DNA of 64,000 nt from UBA11591 sp040220895 (GTDB lineage Bacteria; Bacteroidota; Bacteroidia; Flavobacteriales_E; Vicingaceae): contig JAVJVY010000009.1 of assembly GCA_040220895.1 (NCBI GenBank), positions 1-64,000 on the forward strand. Reading direction: 5' to 3'. The notes below the pieces were generated by a model. The model had not been told where the DNA came from, did no database searches, and saw nothing but the letters and a program-made list of their open reading frames with translations. Position numbers and translations under genes: made by a program. Shown in pieces: positions 35,113-44,805 of this stretch. Within the stretch, counting starts at the first letter, position 1; every line of letters begins with the position of its first letter.

Positions 35113-36126
35113 CTTCTTAAGCAACCAGGCTTGGGGATTCTCTACGGATTTTACCCTGTGCAGCAGTTCTTGGGCTTCATCTTTTGAGGAATAACTTCCA
35201 TAGCTCACCACATTGAGTCCTTTGTGAAGCCCCGGCATGTTTGCAGCAAATCCCTTCTTTTTTAATTTCTTGTGCAATTTCCTGGCGTTATCTTCTACGC
35301 CGAAACAACCCGCCACTACGTGATATGGACCTAATGAATTCATTTCCAGCTTGACGTTGTCCCGCAACTTGACAACCAGATTTTCACCCGCTAAGGAATA
35401 ATTTATAAAATCTGCCGTCGATCTTTCTATTTCCTGACTGATGTTCTCGGTGGTAATTTCGGACTCCCGAGTCACTGGGTATTCGAATGGTGCGTAAAGA
35501 CTCGTTTCCTTATTGAAAACATTCATACCAATTCTTGCTAGCTGCCGTGAATCGATTAAATCCAATTTTAGGGTGGTCAACGCAATAATAGAAATAACGG
35601 CCGCAGCTGATGAATAATTAGCGAGTTTATCCCAAGAAAAAGTCCTTCCCTTTTCTGTGACAGGCAAATCTTTTCGGGTGGACTGAACAACTTTAAGCTC
35701 GAGCTTTTTCTGCACTGGCAGTGATTGAAAAACAGTCAGCCCAAAAGAATCGAGCAAATAGTTTACCCCCTTTTCTACCTCAAATACCAGATGGCCTTCC
35801 CGATTACTGCTAAATGTGCCGACCCCTTCAAGGTTAACCGAGCGACCCTCTTTAAGTATTTTCTTCCACGCAACGACCTCCTGGTCAATCATTTTTAGCG
35901 CCAGTTCAAAACTAGTTCCAGAGTGCAGAGCGATGTGTTGAGCCAATAAACCATCATTAGACACTAATAATCGATTAAAGCTAATACGCTTTCCTGGGGG
36001 ATAAAATTTATGTTGAACGGGGTGAATGTGGGCTGCTTCATAGTTGCCTACAAAAGCTCCCAGTCCGGGAATCACAACGCAATCATAGCGGTATAGAAGA
36101 TGGCGAATTGCAATAGAAATATCCAT
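35110..36126 (-). CDS. HU-CCDC81 and SPOR domain cell-envelope protein
   Basis: This 338-residue protein begins MDISIAIRHLLYRYDCVVIPGLGAFVG, the HU-like CCDC81 domain that covers about 1-130 in two parts. One membrane helix lies near 172-188, followed by a linker and a C-terminal SPOR domain (about 262-338, YHVVAGCFGVEDNARKL). SPOR domains bind denuded peptidoglycan at division sites. The arrangement suggests a bridge from a cytoplasmic HU-like module to the septal wall; this architecture is common and poorly understood in Bacteroidota. Confidence 0.87.
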   Translation of the reverse strand: MDISIAIRHLLYRYDCVVIPGLGAFVGNYEAAHIHPVQHKFYPPGKRISFNRLLVSNDGLLAQHIALHSGTSFELALKMIDQEVVAWKKILKEGRSVNLEGVGTFSSNREGHLVFEVEKGVNYLLDSFGLTVFQSLPVQKKLELKVVQSTRKDLPVTEKGRTFSWDKLANYSSAAAVISIIALTTLKLDLIDSRQLARIGMNVFNKETSLYAPFEYPVTRESEITTENISQEIERSTADFINYSLAGENLVVKLRDNVKLEMNSLGPYHVVAGCFGVEDNARKLHKKLKKKGFAANMPGLHKGLNVVSYGSYSSKDEAQELLHRVKSVENPQAWLLKK

Positions 36127-36142
36127 GGTGATGTTGTATTCA

Positions 36143-36150
36143 CGAAGGTA
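36143..36150 (-). promoter_or_regulatory. -7 box for the HU/SPOR gene
   Basis: TACCTTCG on the minus strand lies 16 bases before the ATG at 36126. Confidence 0.45.
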
Positions 36151-36239
36151 TCACTTTCTTGTGAAATCCATTGAAAGAGCAGGTAAATTCTACTGGAGGC
36201 ATCCATAAAAATCATGGGCTTGAACTTGCTTAAAGTGTT

Positions 36240-36247
36240 TATTTTTG
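36240..36247 (+). promoter_or_regulatory. -7 box for uvrC (leaderless arrangement)
   Basis: TATTTTTG ends four bases before the GTG start at 36252. A TTG at 36220-36222 gives a 17-base spacer to a possible -33 element. The transcript would begin at about the start codon. Confidence 0.5.
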
Positions 36248-36251
36248 AGTC

Positions 36252-38054
36252 GTGTCAGAAGTAAAGGATCCCGTGTTAAAAGCTAAGCTGAAGTCTCTCC
36301 CTTCGAAGGCCGGCGTATACCAGTTTAGTAATAAAGAGGGCGAGATTATTTACGTTGGCAAAGCAAAGAACTTAAAGTCTCGGGTAAATTCTTACTTCAA
36401 TAAGCTGTCGTTCGAAAGTGCCAAGACTAAGCTACTTGTAAGAAAGATCGCCGACGTCAGGTACATCGTGGTGGCCAGTGCATATGAGGCTTTACTCCTT
36501 GAAAATAACATGATCAAGAAGTATCAGCCCCGCTACAATATCCAGCTCAAGGACGATAAGACGTATCCATTTATCTGTGTCAAGAAAGAGCGCTTTCCAC
36601 GTGTTTTTTCAACCAGGAATGTCGTCAAGGACGGTTCAGATTATTTTGGACCCTATGCATCGGTAAAAATGATGAATACCCTCCTCGATCTTATCAGGCA
36701 ACTCTATCCCTTACGAAATTGCACCTTCGATTTAAGTGACGCCAATGTGAGTTCTGGGAAATTCAAAGTTTGTCTTGAATACCACGTAAAGAACTGCCTT
36801 GGGCCGTGTGAAGGTTTGCAGATGGAATCAGACTACAACCAATCGATCTCAGACATTAAGAACATTCTTCGCGGGCATTCCCATCAAGTAATGGAACACC
36901 TCAAGGATCGGATGAAAAATTATGCAGGAGAACTTGAATTCGAGAAAGCAGAAATGGTGCGCAGCAAATTAGATATTCTGAGTAATTTCAAGGGTAAATC
37001 AACGGTTGTGAGCCCCAGGATCAGCAACTTGGATGTGTTCTCCATGATCGATGACAAGGAAAGTGTTTTTGTGAATTACCTTAAAGTTGTCGACGGGGCC
37101 ATCATTCAAGGTCATACCATTGAGATAAAGCGTAAAATGGATGAAGATGCCAAGGATCTCATGTCGCTCGCCATTGCTGAATTACGCCAGCGTTTTCAAA
37201 GTAATTCGAAAGAAATCGTCATGCCTTTTAAAATTGACCTGCCAATTCCCGACGTCAAATTCACCTATGCGCAAAGGGGAGATAAAAAGGATCTACTCAA
37301 ACTTTCAGAGCGCAATGCCCGTTTTTTCATGCTCGACAAACTAAAGCGCATGGAACAAGTAGATCCCGAACAATACACCGAAAAATTACTGAAACAGGTA
37401 AAAGCCGATCTTCGACTTCCGGAAATTCCGAAAAGGATCGAATGCTTTGACAATTCCAACATACAGGGATCGGATGCCGTAGCAGCATGTGTGGTATTCA
37501 AAAATGGAAAACCGGCAAAGAAAGAATACAGGCATTTTAATATTAAGACCGTCACAGGCCCCGACGACTTTGCCAGTATGAGCGAGATTATTCTTCGCAG
37601 GTATAAACGGTTATTGGATGAAAAAAGTGAGCTTCCCGAGCTGATTGTGATCGATGGAGGTAAAGGTCAACTCAGTGCCGCCTTAACCAGCCTTGATGCG
37701 CTCGGACTTAGAGGTAAAATCAGCATCATCGGTATCGCAAAAAAACTGGAAGAGATCTATTTTCCGGGAGACAGCTTCCCCATGTACCTTGACAAACGCT
37801 CGCAAACCTTGAAACTTATTCAGCACATGCGGAATGAAGCACATCGCTTTGGCATTACACATCACAGAAATCGCCGATCTAAATCAAGCATTCAAAGTAC
37901 CCTTGGAAATATCAAAGGCATTGGTCCTGAAACAGAAAAAGTCTTGTTAAAAAAATACAAGTCGCTTAAAAAGATCAAGGAGTGCAAGGAGGAAGAATTA
38001 GCCGCACTGGTAGGTGCGGCCAGGGCAAAAATCGTTTTTGAGAGTTTACACTAA
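36252..38054 (+). CDS. uvrC: UvrABC system protein C
   Basis: This 600-residue excision-repair nuclease makes both incisions around a lesion. The GIY-YIG domain is at about 17-95 (AGVYQFSNKEGEIIYVGKAK), the UVR motif near 205-240, the RNase H-like 3' domain includes IECFDNSNIQGSDAVAACVV near 396-415, and the HhH pair is at the C-terminus (GIGPETEKVLLKKY). The start is GTG, placed by the N-terminal alignment and the adjacent promoter. It overlaps convergent gpsA by four bases. Confidence 0.96.
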   Translation: MSEVKDPVLKAKLKSLPSKAGVYQFSNKEGEIIYVGKAKNLKSRVNSYFNKLSFESAKTKLLVRKIADVRYIVVASAYEALLLENNMIKKYQPRYNIQLKDDKTYPFICVKKERFPRVFSTRNVVKDGSDYFGPYASVKMMNTLLDLIRQLYPLRNCTFDLSDANVSSGKFKVCLEYHVKNCLGPCEGLQMESDYNQSISDIKNILRGHSHQVMEHLKDRMKNYAGELEFEKAEMVRSKLDILSNFKGKSTVVSPRISNLDVFSMIDDKESVFVNYLKVVDGAIIQGHTIEIKRKMDEDAKDLMSLAIAELRQRFQSNSKEIVMPFKIDLPIPDVKFTYAQRGDKKDLLKLSERNARFFMLDKLKRMEQVDPEQYTEKLLKQVKADLRLPEIPKRIECFDNSNIQGSDAVAACVVFKNGKPAKKEYRHFNIKTVTGPDDFASMSEIILRRYKRLLDEKSELPELIVIDGGKGQLSAALTSLDALGLRGKISIIGIAKKLEEIYFPGDSFPMYLDKRSQTLKLIQHMRNEAHRFGITHHRNRRSKSSIQSTLGNIKGIGPETEKVLLKKYKSLKKIKECKEEELAALVGAARAKIVFESLH

Positions 38055-39043
38055 GTAAGATTTTCAGAAAGGATCTTCATTTCTACCACCGGCGAAATTC
38101 CTTCGTAAAGAATTCGGTAAACGGCTTCTGAAATAGGCATTCTCACCTGAAACTTCTTATTGATCTCATAAACACTGTTGACCGCGTAATACCCTTCTGC
38201 AATCATTTTCATTTCCATTTGAGCAGAGCGAACCGAATAGCCCTTGCCGATCATGCTTCCAAAAGTGCGATTCCGGCTGAAAGAAGAATACGCAGTGACC
38301 AAGAGGTCACCTAGGTAGGCCGAGGACTTTACATCACGGTGTATCGGATTGACCGTGTCTACAAATCGCTCAATTTCCTGAATGGCATTGGAGATAAGTA
38401 CGGCTTGAAAATTATCGCCATATCCCAGGCCGTGACAAATACCGGCGGCAATGGAATAGACGTTTTTGAGCACGGCCGAAAGTTCAGTGCCAAATATGTC
38501 ATCAGAAGTGCTTGTGCGAATGTAACGACAGGATAACTTCTCTGCCACGAAAGAGGCTATTTCTTCATCCTGGCAGGCGACCGTCAAATAAGATAACCTT
38601 TCAAGGGCCACTTCTTCCGCATGACAAGGTCCCGAAATGAGGCCGATTTTATCGTACTCGATGTTAAACTGTTTGTGTATGTATCGGGCGGGAATGGCGT
38701 GGTATTCCGGTATGATGCCCTTAATTGCCGAAAAACCAATTTTCTTTTCTATGCCTTCCATTTCCTGTCCGTCAAAGAGCTCAAAAACAAAGGCCGAAGG
38801 AACCGCCAATATGAATAAGTCACATTGGTTAATGACTTCCTTGATGTTCGTACTTATTTTTAATTTTTCAGTGTTAAGTTCAACCGACTGCAGGTAATTT
38901 GGATTCCTCCGGTACTTTTTCACAAAATCAACGCTGTCTTGTCTTCTTAACCACCAACCAACCTGATCGCAGTTGTTCAGCAGCATTTTAACGATGGCGG
39001 TTGCCCATGAACCTCCTCCAATGACGGCAATTCTCTTCTCCAC
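38051..39043 (-). CDS. gpsA: Glycerol-3-phosphate dehydrogenase [NAD(P)+]
   Basis: This 330-residue enzyme reduces dihydroxyacetone phosphate to glycerol-3-phosphate for phospholipid synthesis. It has the N-terminal nucleotide loop IAVIGGGSWATAIVKML, ISGPCHAEEV near 137-146, and the substrate-binding helix LSAVLKNVYSIAAGICHGLGYGDN near 188-211, containing the catalytic Lys. The length is normal. Promoter-like TACTTTCA is the nearest -7 candidate upstream. Confidence 0.95.
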   Translation of the reverse strand: MEKRIAVIGGGSWATAIVKMLLNNCDQVGWWLRRQDSVDFVKKYRRNPNYLQSVELNTEKLKISTNIKEVINQCDLFILAVPSAFVFELFDGQEMEGIEKKIGFSAIKGIIPEYHAIPARYIHKQFNIEYDKIGLISGPCHAEEVALERLSYLTVACQDEEIASFVAEKLSCRYIRTSTSDDIFGTELSAVLKNVYSIAAGICHGLGYGDNFQAVLISNAIQEIERFVDTVNPIHRDVKSSAYLGDLLVTAYSSFSRNRTFGSMIGKGYSVRSAQMEMKMIAEGYYAVNSVYEINKKFQVRMPISEAVYRILYEGISPVVEMKILSENLT

Positions 39044-39160
39044 GAATCGAGTTTTAGAAGATCATGAAAGTATTAAATTAAAAGGAAGGGGGAAAGACTA
39101 ACGGTGTTTTTAGAAGACGGAAACAATAAACGCAATTGAGAATTTCCGGGTCAATCACCC

Positions 39161-40405
39161 TTAGAATTGGACGTCAAAATCGAGTGGCTTTTCTCCGCGC
39201 TTGATAGTCACCACGGCCTTCTGACCTTCTTCCAGAGATTTTAAGGCATCCATGTAAGTCTTCATGTTGGTGACCTTGACATCTCCAATCGAAATCACAA
39301 CATCACCGGCGCGAATTCCCGCATTTGAAGCGGGTCTATCCTGCTTGATTCCATCAATTCTCATCCCTTCCCCATCGTACAGGTAATCCGGAACAACACC
39401 AAGAGATACTTTATACCGTGGTCGGGTGGATGAAGTGTTGTCTTCATCTTTGGTTCGGGTAAATGCTAATTTCAATTTAGCGTTCAAATCAGCCACCAAA
39501 CCGAGTGCGAAATCCGAAATAATTGCTATTCCTTCCATATTCACCTTATCGGCATCGTCACTTGGTCGATGATAATCTTCATGGGCTCCTGTAAAGAAGT
39601 GAATGGCGGGGATGTCTTTCAAATAGAAAGAGGTATGATCCGATGGGCCTACACCTGATTCGGACGTTGTAAACCTGAGCTTTGAGGTGTCAGCCCGCTG
39701 AAGGGTGGTTTTCCAAATGGGGGATGTTCCTACGGCATTTATAACGACTTTATTGTTGGAATCTAACCTGCCAACCATGTCAAAATTTATCATGTAATTC
39801 ATCGTTGTAAGATAGAACGGAGGGTGTTTTAAAAAGTAGTTCGATCCGTACAAGCCCTTTTCTTCACCCGTAAAAGCAATAAAGATGTAGTTGTTCCGCT
39901 TGAATTTTGACGACTTCAGTACTTCAGCCATGTATAGCATTGCTGCAACCCCACTGGCATTGTCATCGGCTCCGTTGTGAACCGCTTTTTCGGTATGGAG
40001 GGAATTTGGGCCTCCACCCATACCCAAATGGTCAAAATGTGCGCCTATGATAACGTTGTATTGAGCGCCATTGTCGATATAGCCCACTACATTCACCCCT
40101 TCGGATCGCTCCTCACTTTCGACGCCAGTGTGAGGATCGCGCACTTTGGGAAAGGAAAACTCCTGTAAATAATCTCCATTGTCACCCAAGGGTGTGAGGC
40201 CAATTTTTTCGAAGCGCTTTGCAATATATGCAGCAGCCTTTCGCTCTTCTTTGGTTCCTGCCTCGCGACCTTTTAAATTGTCACTCGCCAGGTATTCAAC
40301 ATCTTTTCGAATCTGCTTAATGCTCTCAGTATTATCCTGACTAAAAAGTCCAAGAGCGGAAAATGAAAAGATTACACTGAGAAAAATATGTCTTATTCCT
40401 ATCAT
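39161..40405 (-). CDS. Secreted M28-family aminopeptidase with PDZ domain
   Basis: This 414-residue protein has a signal peptide (1-22), then the M28 zinc peptidase with ligands in GAHFDHLGMGG near 121, HNGADDNASGVAA near 142, FTGEEKGLYGS near 178, INFDMVGRLD near 207 and HEDYHRPSDDADK near 276. The C-terminal PDZ domain is at about 335-414 (AGIRAGDVVISIGDVKV). The combination matches periplasmic or secreted di-zinc aminopeptidases of Bacteroidota. There is no T9SS sorting domain, so a periplasmic location is likely. Confidence 0.92.
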   Translation of the reverse strand: MIGIRHIFLSVIFSFSALGLFSQDNTESIKQIRKDVEYLASDNLKGREAGTKEERKAAAYIAKRFEKIGLTPLGDNGDYLQEFSFPKVRDPHTGVESEERSEGVNVVGYIDNGAQYNVIIGAHFDHLGMGGGPNSLHTEKAVHNGADDNASGVAAMLYMAEVLKSSKFKRNNYIFIAFTGEEKGLYGSNYFLKHPPFYLTTMNYMINFDMVGRLDSNNKVVINAVGTSPIWKTTLQRADTSKLRFTTSESGVGPSDHTSFYLKDIPAIHFFTGAHEDYHRPSDDADKVNMEGIAIISDFALGLVADLNAKLKLAFTRTKDEDNTSSTRPRYKVSLGVVPDYLYDGEGMRIDGIKQDRPASNAGIRAGDVVISIGDVKVTNMKTYMDALKSLEEGQKAVVTIKRGEKPLDFDVQF

Positions 40406-40414
40406 ATAAGGGCA

Positions 40415-40422
40415 CGAAATTA
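40415..40422 (-). promoter_or_regulatory. -7 box for the M28 peptidase gene
   Basis: TAATTTCG on the minus strand ends nine bases before the ATG at 40405. Confidence 0.45.
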
Positions 40423-40618
40423 ACTAATCCTTAACGACTCATGGGCTGATTTCGACGAATTGTCATAAATCATCGATAAAAGTTTGTTTTCCCTAGCTAA
40501 ACTTTGACAAAAAACCAGCTGCTTCTTGAAGATCACCAAAATTCTACCTTCGTGTCGCATTTAGTTCGTTCTAGGTGATTTTCAATGGAACTCATGAATT
40601 CGGCCTTTCAGGCCTCAT

Positions 40619-42172
40619 TTACTCACTACTAGTGTTCTTTTCAGCGGTGTTCGAGAATGCTCCCTTCTCTGGTCGCATTTGAGGGAAGAAAAGAACATCT
40701 TGAATCGAAGTAGAATTTGTCATTATAATGGCAAGTCTGTCTATTCCAATTCCTATTCCGGCGGTTGGAGGCATGCCGTATTCTATGGCCCGAAGAAAAT
40801 CTTCGTCCAGAACCATGGCCTCGTCATCTCCTCTAGCACCAAGGGCAAGTTGATCTTCAAAGCGTTTACGCTGATCGATAGGGTCGTTCAATTCCGAAAA
40901 AGCATTGCAAATCTCTTTCCCGTTACAAATCACTTCGAATCGTTCTACCAAACCCTTGTGATCTCGGTGCTCTTTGGCAAGGGGCGACATTTCAATGGGG
41001 TAATTTGTAATGAACGTTGGATTGATGAGGTGTTTTTCAACTTTCTCTCCGAAGATCTCGTCGATAATTTTTCCCCGACCCATGCTTTCATCTACTTCGA
41101 TGTGCAAATCCTTTGCCAATTTTCGCAAGGCCTTTTCATCCATTTCTGAAATGTCGTTACCGGTAAATTCTTTAATAGCCTCGTACATCGTGTAACGCTT
41201 CCAGGGTCTCTTAAAGTCTATTTCCTTGTCTCCGTGTTTGATGACCGTATCTCCATGTAACTCAGCGGCAATTTTTTCGGTCATTTCTTCCATCAGGTCC
41301 ATCATCCACCGATAATCTTTGTAGGCCACATACAATTCCATCATCGTGAACTCGGGGTTGTGAAATCTGGACATCCCTTCGTTTCTGAAATCTTTGGCGA
41401 ATTCATAAACTCCATCAAATCCTCCTACGATGAGTCTTTTTAGGTATAATTCATCTGCAATACGGAGAAAAAGAGGCATATCGAGCGTATTGTGATGTGT
41501 CTTAAAAGGTCGGGCCAGGGCCCCGCCATAAATTGGTTGCAAAATAGGTGTTTCAACTTCGAGGTAACCTTTGGCGTCAAGAAAGTCACGCATGACTTTG
41601 ATCATTTTACTGCGCTTGCGAAATGTCTCTTTCACTTTAGGATTGACGACAAGATCCACATAACGCATCCTGTAGCGCGCTTCGGCTTCAGTAAAGGCAT
41701 CGTGCACATTACCTTCTGCATCGGTTTTTGGCAGAGGCAGAGGTCTCAAACTCTTTGATAACAATGTTAATTCCTGGACGTGTATGGTAATTTCACCAAC
41801 CTGAGTTGTAAAAACATAGCCCTTAATGCCAATGATGTCTCCTATATCAAGAAGCTTTTTAAATACATCGTTATACAATGACTTGTCTTCACCGGGACAA
41901 ATTTCGTCTCTGTTGACGTAGATCTGAATTCTTCCACTGGCATCCTGGATTTCTGCAAAAGATGCCTTACCCATGATGCGTCTACTCATCAAGCGACCAG
42001 CAAGACTGACGTTCTTGTAGTCCATCTTGTTTGTGTCGTAATTCTTTTTAATGTTGATCGCTGAAACATCAACGTTAAAACTTTCGGCAGGATATGGATT
42101 CACACCCATTTTTCTCAATTCTTCCAGTGAATCTCGACGTACTTTTTCCTGCTCTGATAAGAGGCTGCTCAT
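40619..42172 (-). CDS. lysS: Lysyl-tRNA synthetase, class II
   Basis: The enzyme has 517 residues. It has an N-terminal OB-fold anticodon domain (to about 155, VSLAGRLMSRRIMGKASF) and a class II catalytic core with motif 2 FRNEGMSRFHNPEFTMMELY near 265-284 and motif 3 GIGIGIDRLAIIMTNS near the C-terminus. I chose the ATG at 42172 (MSSLLSEQEK); an upstream in-frame ATG at 42319 would cross the -7 box and overlap the divergent isomerase gene. Confidence 0.96.
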   Translation of the reverse strand: MSSLLSEQEKVRRDSLEELRKMGVNPYPAESFNVDVSAINIKKNYDTNKMDYKNVSLAGRLMSRRIMGKASFAEIQDASGRIQIYVNRDEICPGEDKSLYNDVFKKLLDIGDIIGIKGYVFTTQVGEITIHVQELTLLSKSLRPLPLPKTDAEGNVHDAFTEAEARYRMRYVDLVVNPKVKETFRKRSKMIKVMRDFLDAKGYLEVETPILQPIYGGALARPFKTHHNTLDMPLFLRIADELYLKRLIVGGFDGVYEFAKDFRNEGMSRFHNPEFTMMELYVAYKDYRWMMDLMEEMTEKIAAELHGDTVIKHGDKEIDFKRPWKRYTMYEAIKEFTGNDISEMDEKALRKLAKDLHIEVDESMGRGKIIDEIFGEKVEKHLINPTFITNYPIEMSPLAKEHRDHKGLVERFEVICNGKEICNAFSELNDPIDQRKRFEDQLALGARGDDEAMVLDEDFLRAIEYGMPPTAGIGIGIDRLAIIMTNSTSIQDVLFFPQMRPEKGAFSNTAEKNTSSE

Positions 42173-42190
42173 AGTATGAATTTTGGCGGG

Positions 42191-42198
42191 CAAAGATA
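42191..42198 (-). promoter_or_regulatory. -7 box for lysS
   Basis: TATCTTTG on the minus strand lies 18 bases before the ATG at 42172 and supports that start. Confidence 0.5.
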
Positions 42199-42286
42199 CA
42201 TATCCCCATGGTATTTGGTCATTATAAATGCTGAGTATGTGCTTTTTAGTCGAAAAATCATTTCTTTGCGCAACAATTTCAGATAG

Positions 42287-43270
42287 ATGAAAGAACACGT
42301 AGCAAACTTTACCGTTCACCTTCGGGCGGCCATCGAAATTGCAGAGAAATCGGTACTTAAGGAACCGGGATCAGCAATCAATAATGTTGTTGTGATCGGA
42401 TTGGGAGGTTCCGGGATTGGCGGCACCATCGTTTCACATGTATTGAGCCAAGAGATGAAGGTGCCCTTGATCAGCTGTAAGGATTACAATATTCCGGCCT
42501 TTGTTTCAGCAAATAGTTTGGTTATCGCTTCCTCGTATTCGGGCAATACCGAAGAGACCATGAATGCACTTGAGCAGGCTGCTTCAAGAACGAAGAACAT
42601 CTATTGCATTTGTTCCGGTGGAAAAATACAGGAGTTGGCTACTCAGCGCGGTTTTTCATGCATCGTCATCCCGGGCGGACTGCCTCCAAGGGGTGCTTTT
42701 GGCTATTCTTTTCCACAGTTGTTTGCAACCCTCAAAGCAGGAAAATTGATTGATTGGAATCTGAGGGCGGAATTCCAACGTGCTGTTAAACTGCTCGAAG
42801 AAGAATCCAAAGACATTCAGAAACTGGCCACGGACCTGGCCCGCGAATTGAAAGACAAACGCATCATCATCTACTCCGAATCCAACTATGAAGGTGTCGG
42901 TGTGCGATTTCGTCAGCAGATCAATGAAAATTCAAAAAAGCTTTGCTGGCACCATGTCATTCCCGAAATGAACCACAACGAACTGGTGGGATGGAGAGAA
43001 AGCAACGAAGATTTAGCGGTCGTTTTTCTTCGAAACACTGCCGACTTTCAGCGAAATCAGCGCCGCTTTGACCTTTCAGGAGAAATAATTAGCAAATACA
43101 CCCCGAATGTTCACGAAATTTGGAGTAAAGGGAAAACTATGTTAGATCGAAGCTTGTACCTTATCCATTTGACGGATTGGATTTCGGTGAATATTGCTGA
43201 ACTCAATGGAACCGACCCCATCGAAATCGATGTGATAAACTTCTTGAAGGGCGAGCTCGCAAAGTCATGA
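42287..43270 (+). CDS. Bifunctional phosphoglucose/phosphomannose isomerase-like SIS protein
   Basis: This 327-residue protein has two SIS domains. The first begins NNVVVIGLGGSGIGGTIVSH (33-52) and contains ASSYSGNTEETM near 84-95; the C-terminal half has GVRFRQQINENSKKLCWHHVIPEMNHNE, the PGI/PMI family signature. These enzymes interconvert glucose-6-P or mannose-6-P with fructose-6-P. The substrate preference is not readable. It is first of a three-gene run with a serine hydrolase (ATGA overlap) and a small secreted protein. Confidence 0.9.
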   Translation: MKEHVANFTVHLRAAIEIAEKSVLKEPGSAINNVVVIGLGGSGIGGTIVSHVLSQEMKVPLISCKDYNIPAFVSANSLVIASSYSGNTEETMNALEQAASRTKNIYCICSGGKIQELATQRGFSCIVIPGGLPPRGAFGYSFPQLFATLKAGKLIDWNLRAEFQRAVKLLEEESKDIQKLATDLARELKDKRIIIYSESNYEGVGVRFRQQINENSKKLCWHHVIPEMNHNELVGWRESNEDLAVVFLRNTADFQRNQRRFDLSGEIISKYTPNVHEIWSKGKTMLDRSLYLIHLTDWISVNIAELNGTDPIEIDVINFLKGELAKS

Positions 43271-44433
43271 AAATCGTACGAATTTTTTCGAGCGCTTTGG
43301 CGAGTTTATTCATACTAGTCATTATTGCCCTTGAAATCAGTGGCAACGATCATCTGTTTAAAGCTGTGGCAAGTACTTACTTGGTGGGGCAAACCGGACC
43401 TTCAATTGATGAATACGACATATTTCCGTCAAGAGAAGTGGAAGCCGCAGGCGAAATCCCACTCAGGTTTCACCGAGCTTATGGAAATGTGAAGGCAGAT
43501 GAAGAATTGATTCAGCAAATAGAGCAATACGAAGCCGTCTCATTACTGATTCTTCAAAAAGGCGAAATTATATTTGAACAATACTGGGAGGGTTATACAA
43601 GCGCCTCAAAAACCAATTCTTTTTCGGTGGCCAAGTCTATCGTAGGACTGAGTATTGGAAAATGCATTGAGCTGGAGCTGATTAAAAATCTTGATCAGGC
43701 GGTGGTGGATTTCATCCCTGAATTAAAAGGAGAATTCCGAAATGAAGTGACAATCAGAAACTTGCTGAATATGGCGTCCGGCATCAATTTTGACGAAAGC
43801 TATGGAAATCCGCTAGGCTTCATGGCTAAAGCTTACTACGGTGATGAACTATTAGAAAAAACCCTTCAATTTGAAGCGGCATCCAAACCCAATACTGAGT
43901 GGAAATATGCCGGTGGCAATACCATCCTACTGGCGGCTATTGTGCAGCGTTGTTCAGGCCAGAATCTAAGTGATTTCGTGTCGACCAATTTTTGGAAACC
44001 CATAGGGGCATCGCTACCTGCATTTTGGAATTTGGATGCAGATGATGGCATTGAAAAAGCCTATTGCTGTTTTTATTCAAACGCCCATGATTTTGCTCGG
44101 TTAGGCCAGATCCTATTAGACAGCGGAAGATATAATGGAGAACGTGTGATTAACGAAGCGTTTTTGAGTGAATTGAGAAAACCTGTCTTTTTGGAAAGTG
44201 GAATTGAAATTCCGCACTATGGCTTGCATTGGTGGCGAATGGATTACCGATCGCCTAACATCGTTTACGCCAGAGGAATCCTTGGTCAATACATCGTTGT
44301 TCTGCCCGAGCTCAATGCGGTGATTGTTAGACTGGGAAAGAAACGGGGTGACAAGGATGCTTTGGAACAACCTGCAGATCTTTATCATTATGTTGATCTC
44401 GCTTACGATATTTGCAGTCAAGTTCAAGAATAA
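43267..44433 (+). CDS. Serine hydrolase of the class C beta-lactamase family
   Basis: This 388-residue protein has an N-terminal membrane anchor or signal (6-27). The catalytic SxxK is Ser120-Val-Ala-Lys123 (FSVAKSIVG), the second motif Tyr is in WKYAGGNTI near 213-221, and the third region lies near HYGLHWWRM. The family includes beta-lactamases, D,D-peptidases and esterases; this member resembles the generic transpeptidase-like group, so antibiotic resistance should not be assumed. Translation is probably coupled to the isomerase gene upstream. Confidence 0.88.
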   Translation: MKIVRIFSSALASLFILVIIALEISGNDHLFKAVASTYLVGQTGPSIDEYDIFPSREVEAAGEIPLRFHRAYGNVKADEELIQQIEQYEAVSLLILQKGEIIFEQYWEGYTSASKTNSFSVAKSIVGLSIGKCIELELIKNLDQAVVDFIPELKGEFRNEVTIRNLLNMASGINFDESYGNPLGFMAKAYYGDELLEKTLQFEAASKPNTEWKYAGGNTILLAAIVQRCSGQNLSDFVSTNFWKPIGASLPAFWNLDADDGIEKAYCCFYSNAHDFARLGQILLDSGRYNGERVINEAFLSELRKPVFLESGIEIPHYGLHWWRMDYRSPNIVYARGILGQYIVVLPELNAVIVRLGKKRGDKDALEQPADLYHYVDLAYDICSQVQE

Positions 44434-44442
44434 CATTTGCTT

Positions 44443-44805
44443 ATGAAATCGATAACTACAGTACTATTTTTAATGCTTACCATCCAAATGGTCGCACAAG
44501 ATGATCGGGAGAACTCGTATATCTTGATCTGCAACAGCAATCAGTCAGAATTCAGTCTTGACGACTACCGCGAATGCAATTACATAAGTGTAAGAGACAG
44601 CGAAAATGAAGTTGCCAGCTTTCTGTTTGTTGCCTTGAAGAAATCCAAACGAATAGAGATGGAGATTGAGGGTAATGAGTTAACAGAAGAAGCCCTGTCG
44701 ATTCTCGAAAAACTTAAAGCTCCTGCTAAATTGCGTATCGAAAAAGTGGTCGATGAAACCGGAACACCACTTGAGGGCTTCAGAGAGTTGGTGATCAGGG
44801 AATAA
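44443..44805 (+). CDS. Small secreted protein of unknown function
   Basis: The protein has 120 residues from MKSITTVLF; an alternative ATG at 44437 adds two. A signal peptide of about 18-19 residues ends at MVAQDD. The mature domain of ~100 residues is acidic and contains one apparent Cys pair (LICNS and RECNY). I do not recognise a family. It follows the serine hydrolase by nine bases, so a shared function in the envelope is possible. Its stop directly abuts the cysS stop on the other strand. Confidence 0.75.
   Translation: MKSITTVLFLMLTIQMVAQDDRENSYILICNSNQSEFSLDDYRECNYISVRDSENEVASFLFVALKKSKRIEMEIEGNELTEEALSILEKLKAPAKLRIEKVVDETGTPLEGFRELVIRE

Noticed and set aside
43267..44433. Beta-lactamase resistance gene
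   Set aside because: The fold is class C-like, but the context is housekeeping and the family is mostly esterases and D,D-peptidases; resistance cannot be claimed.
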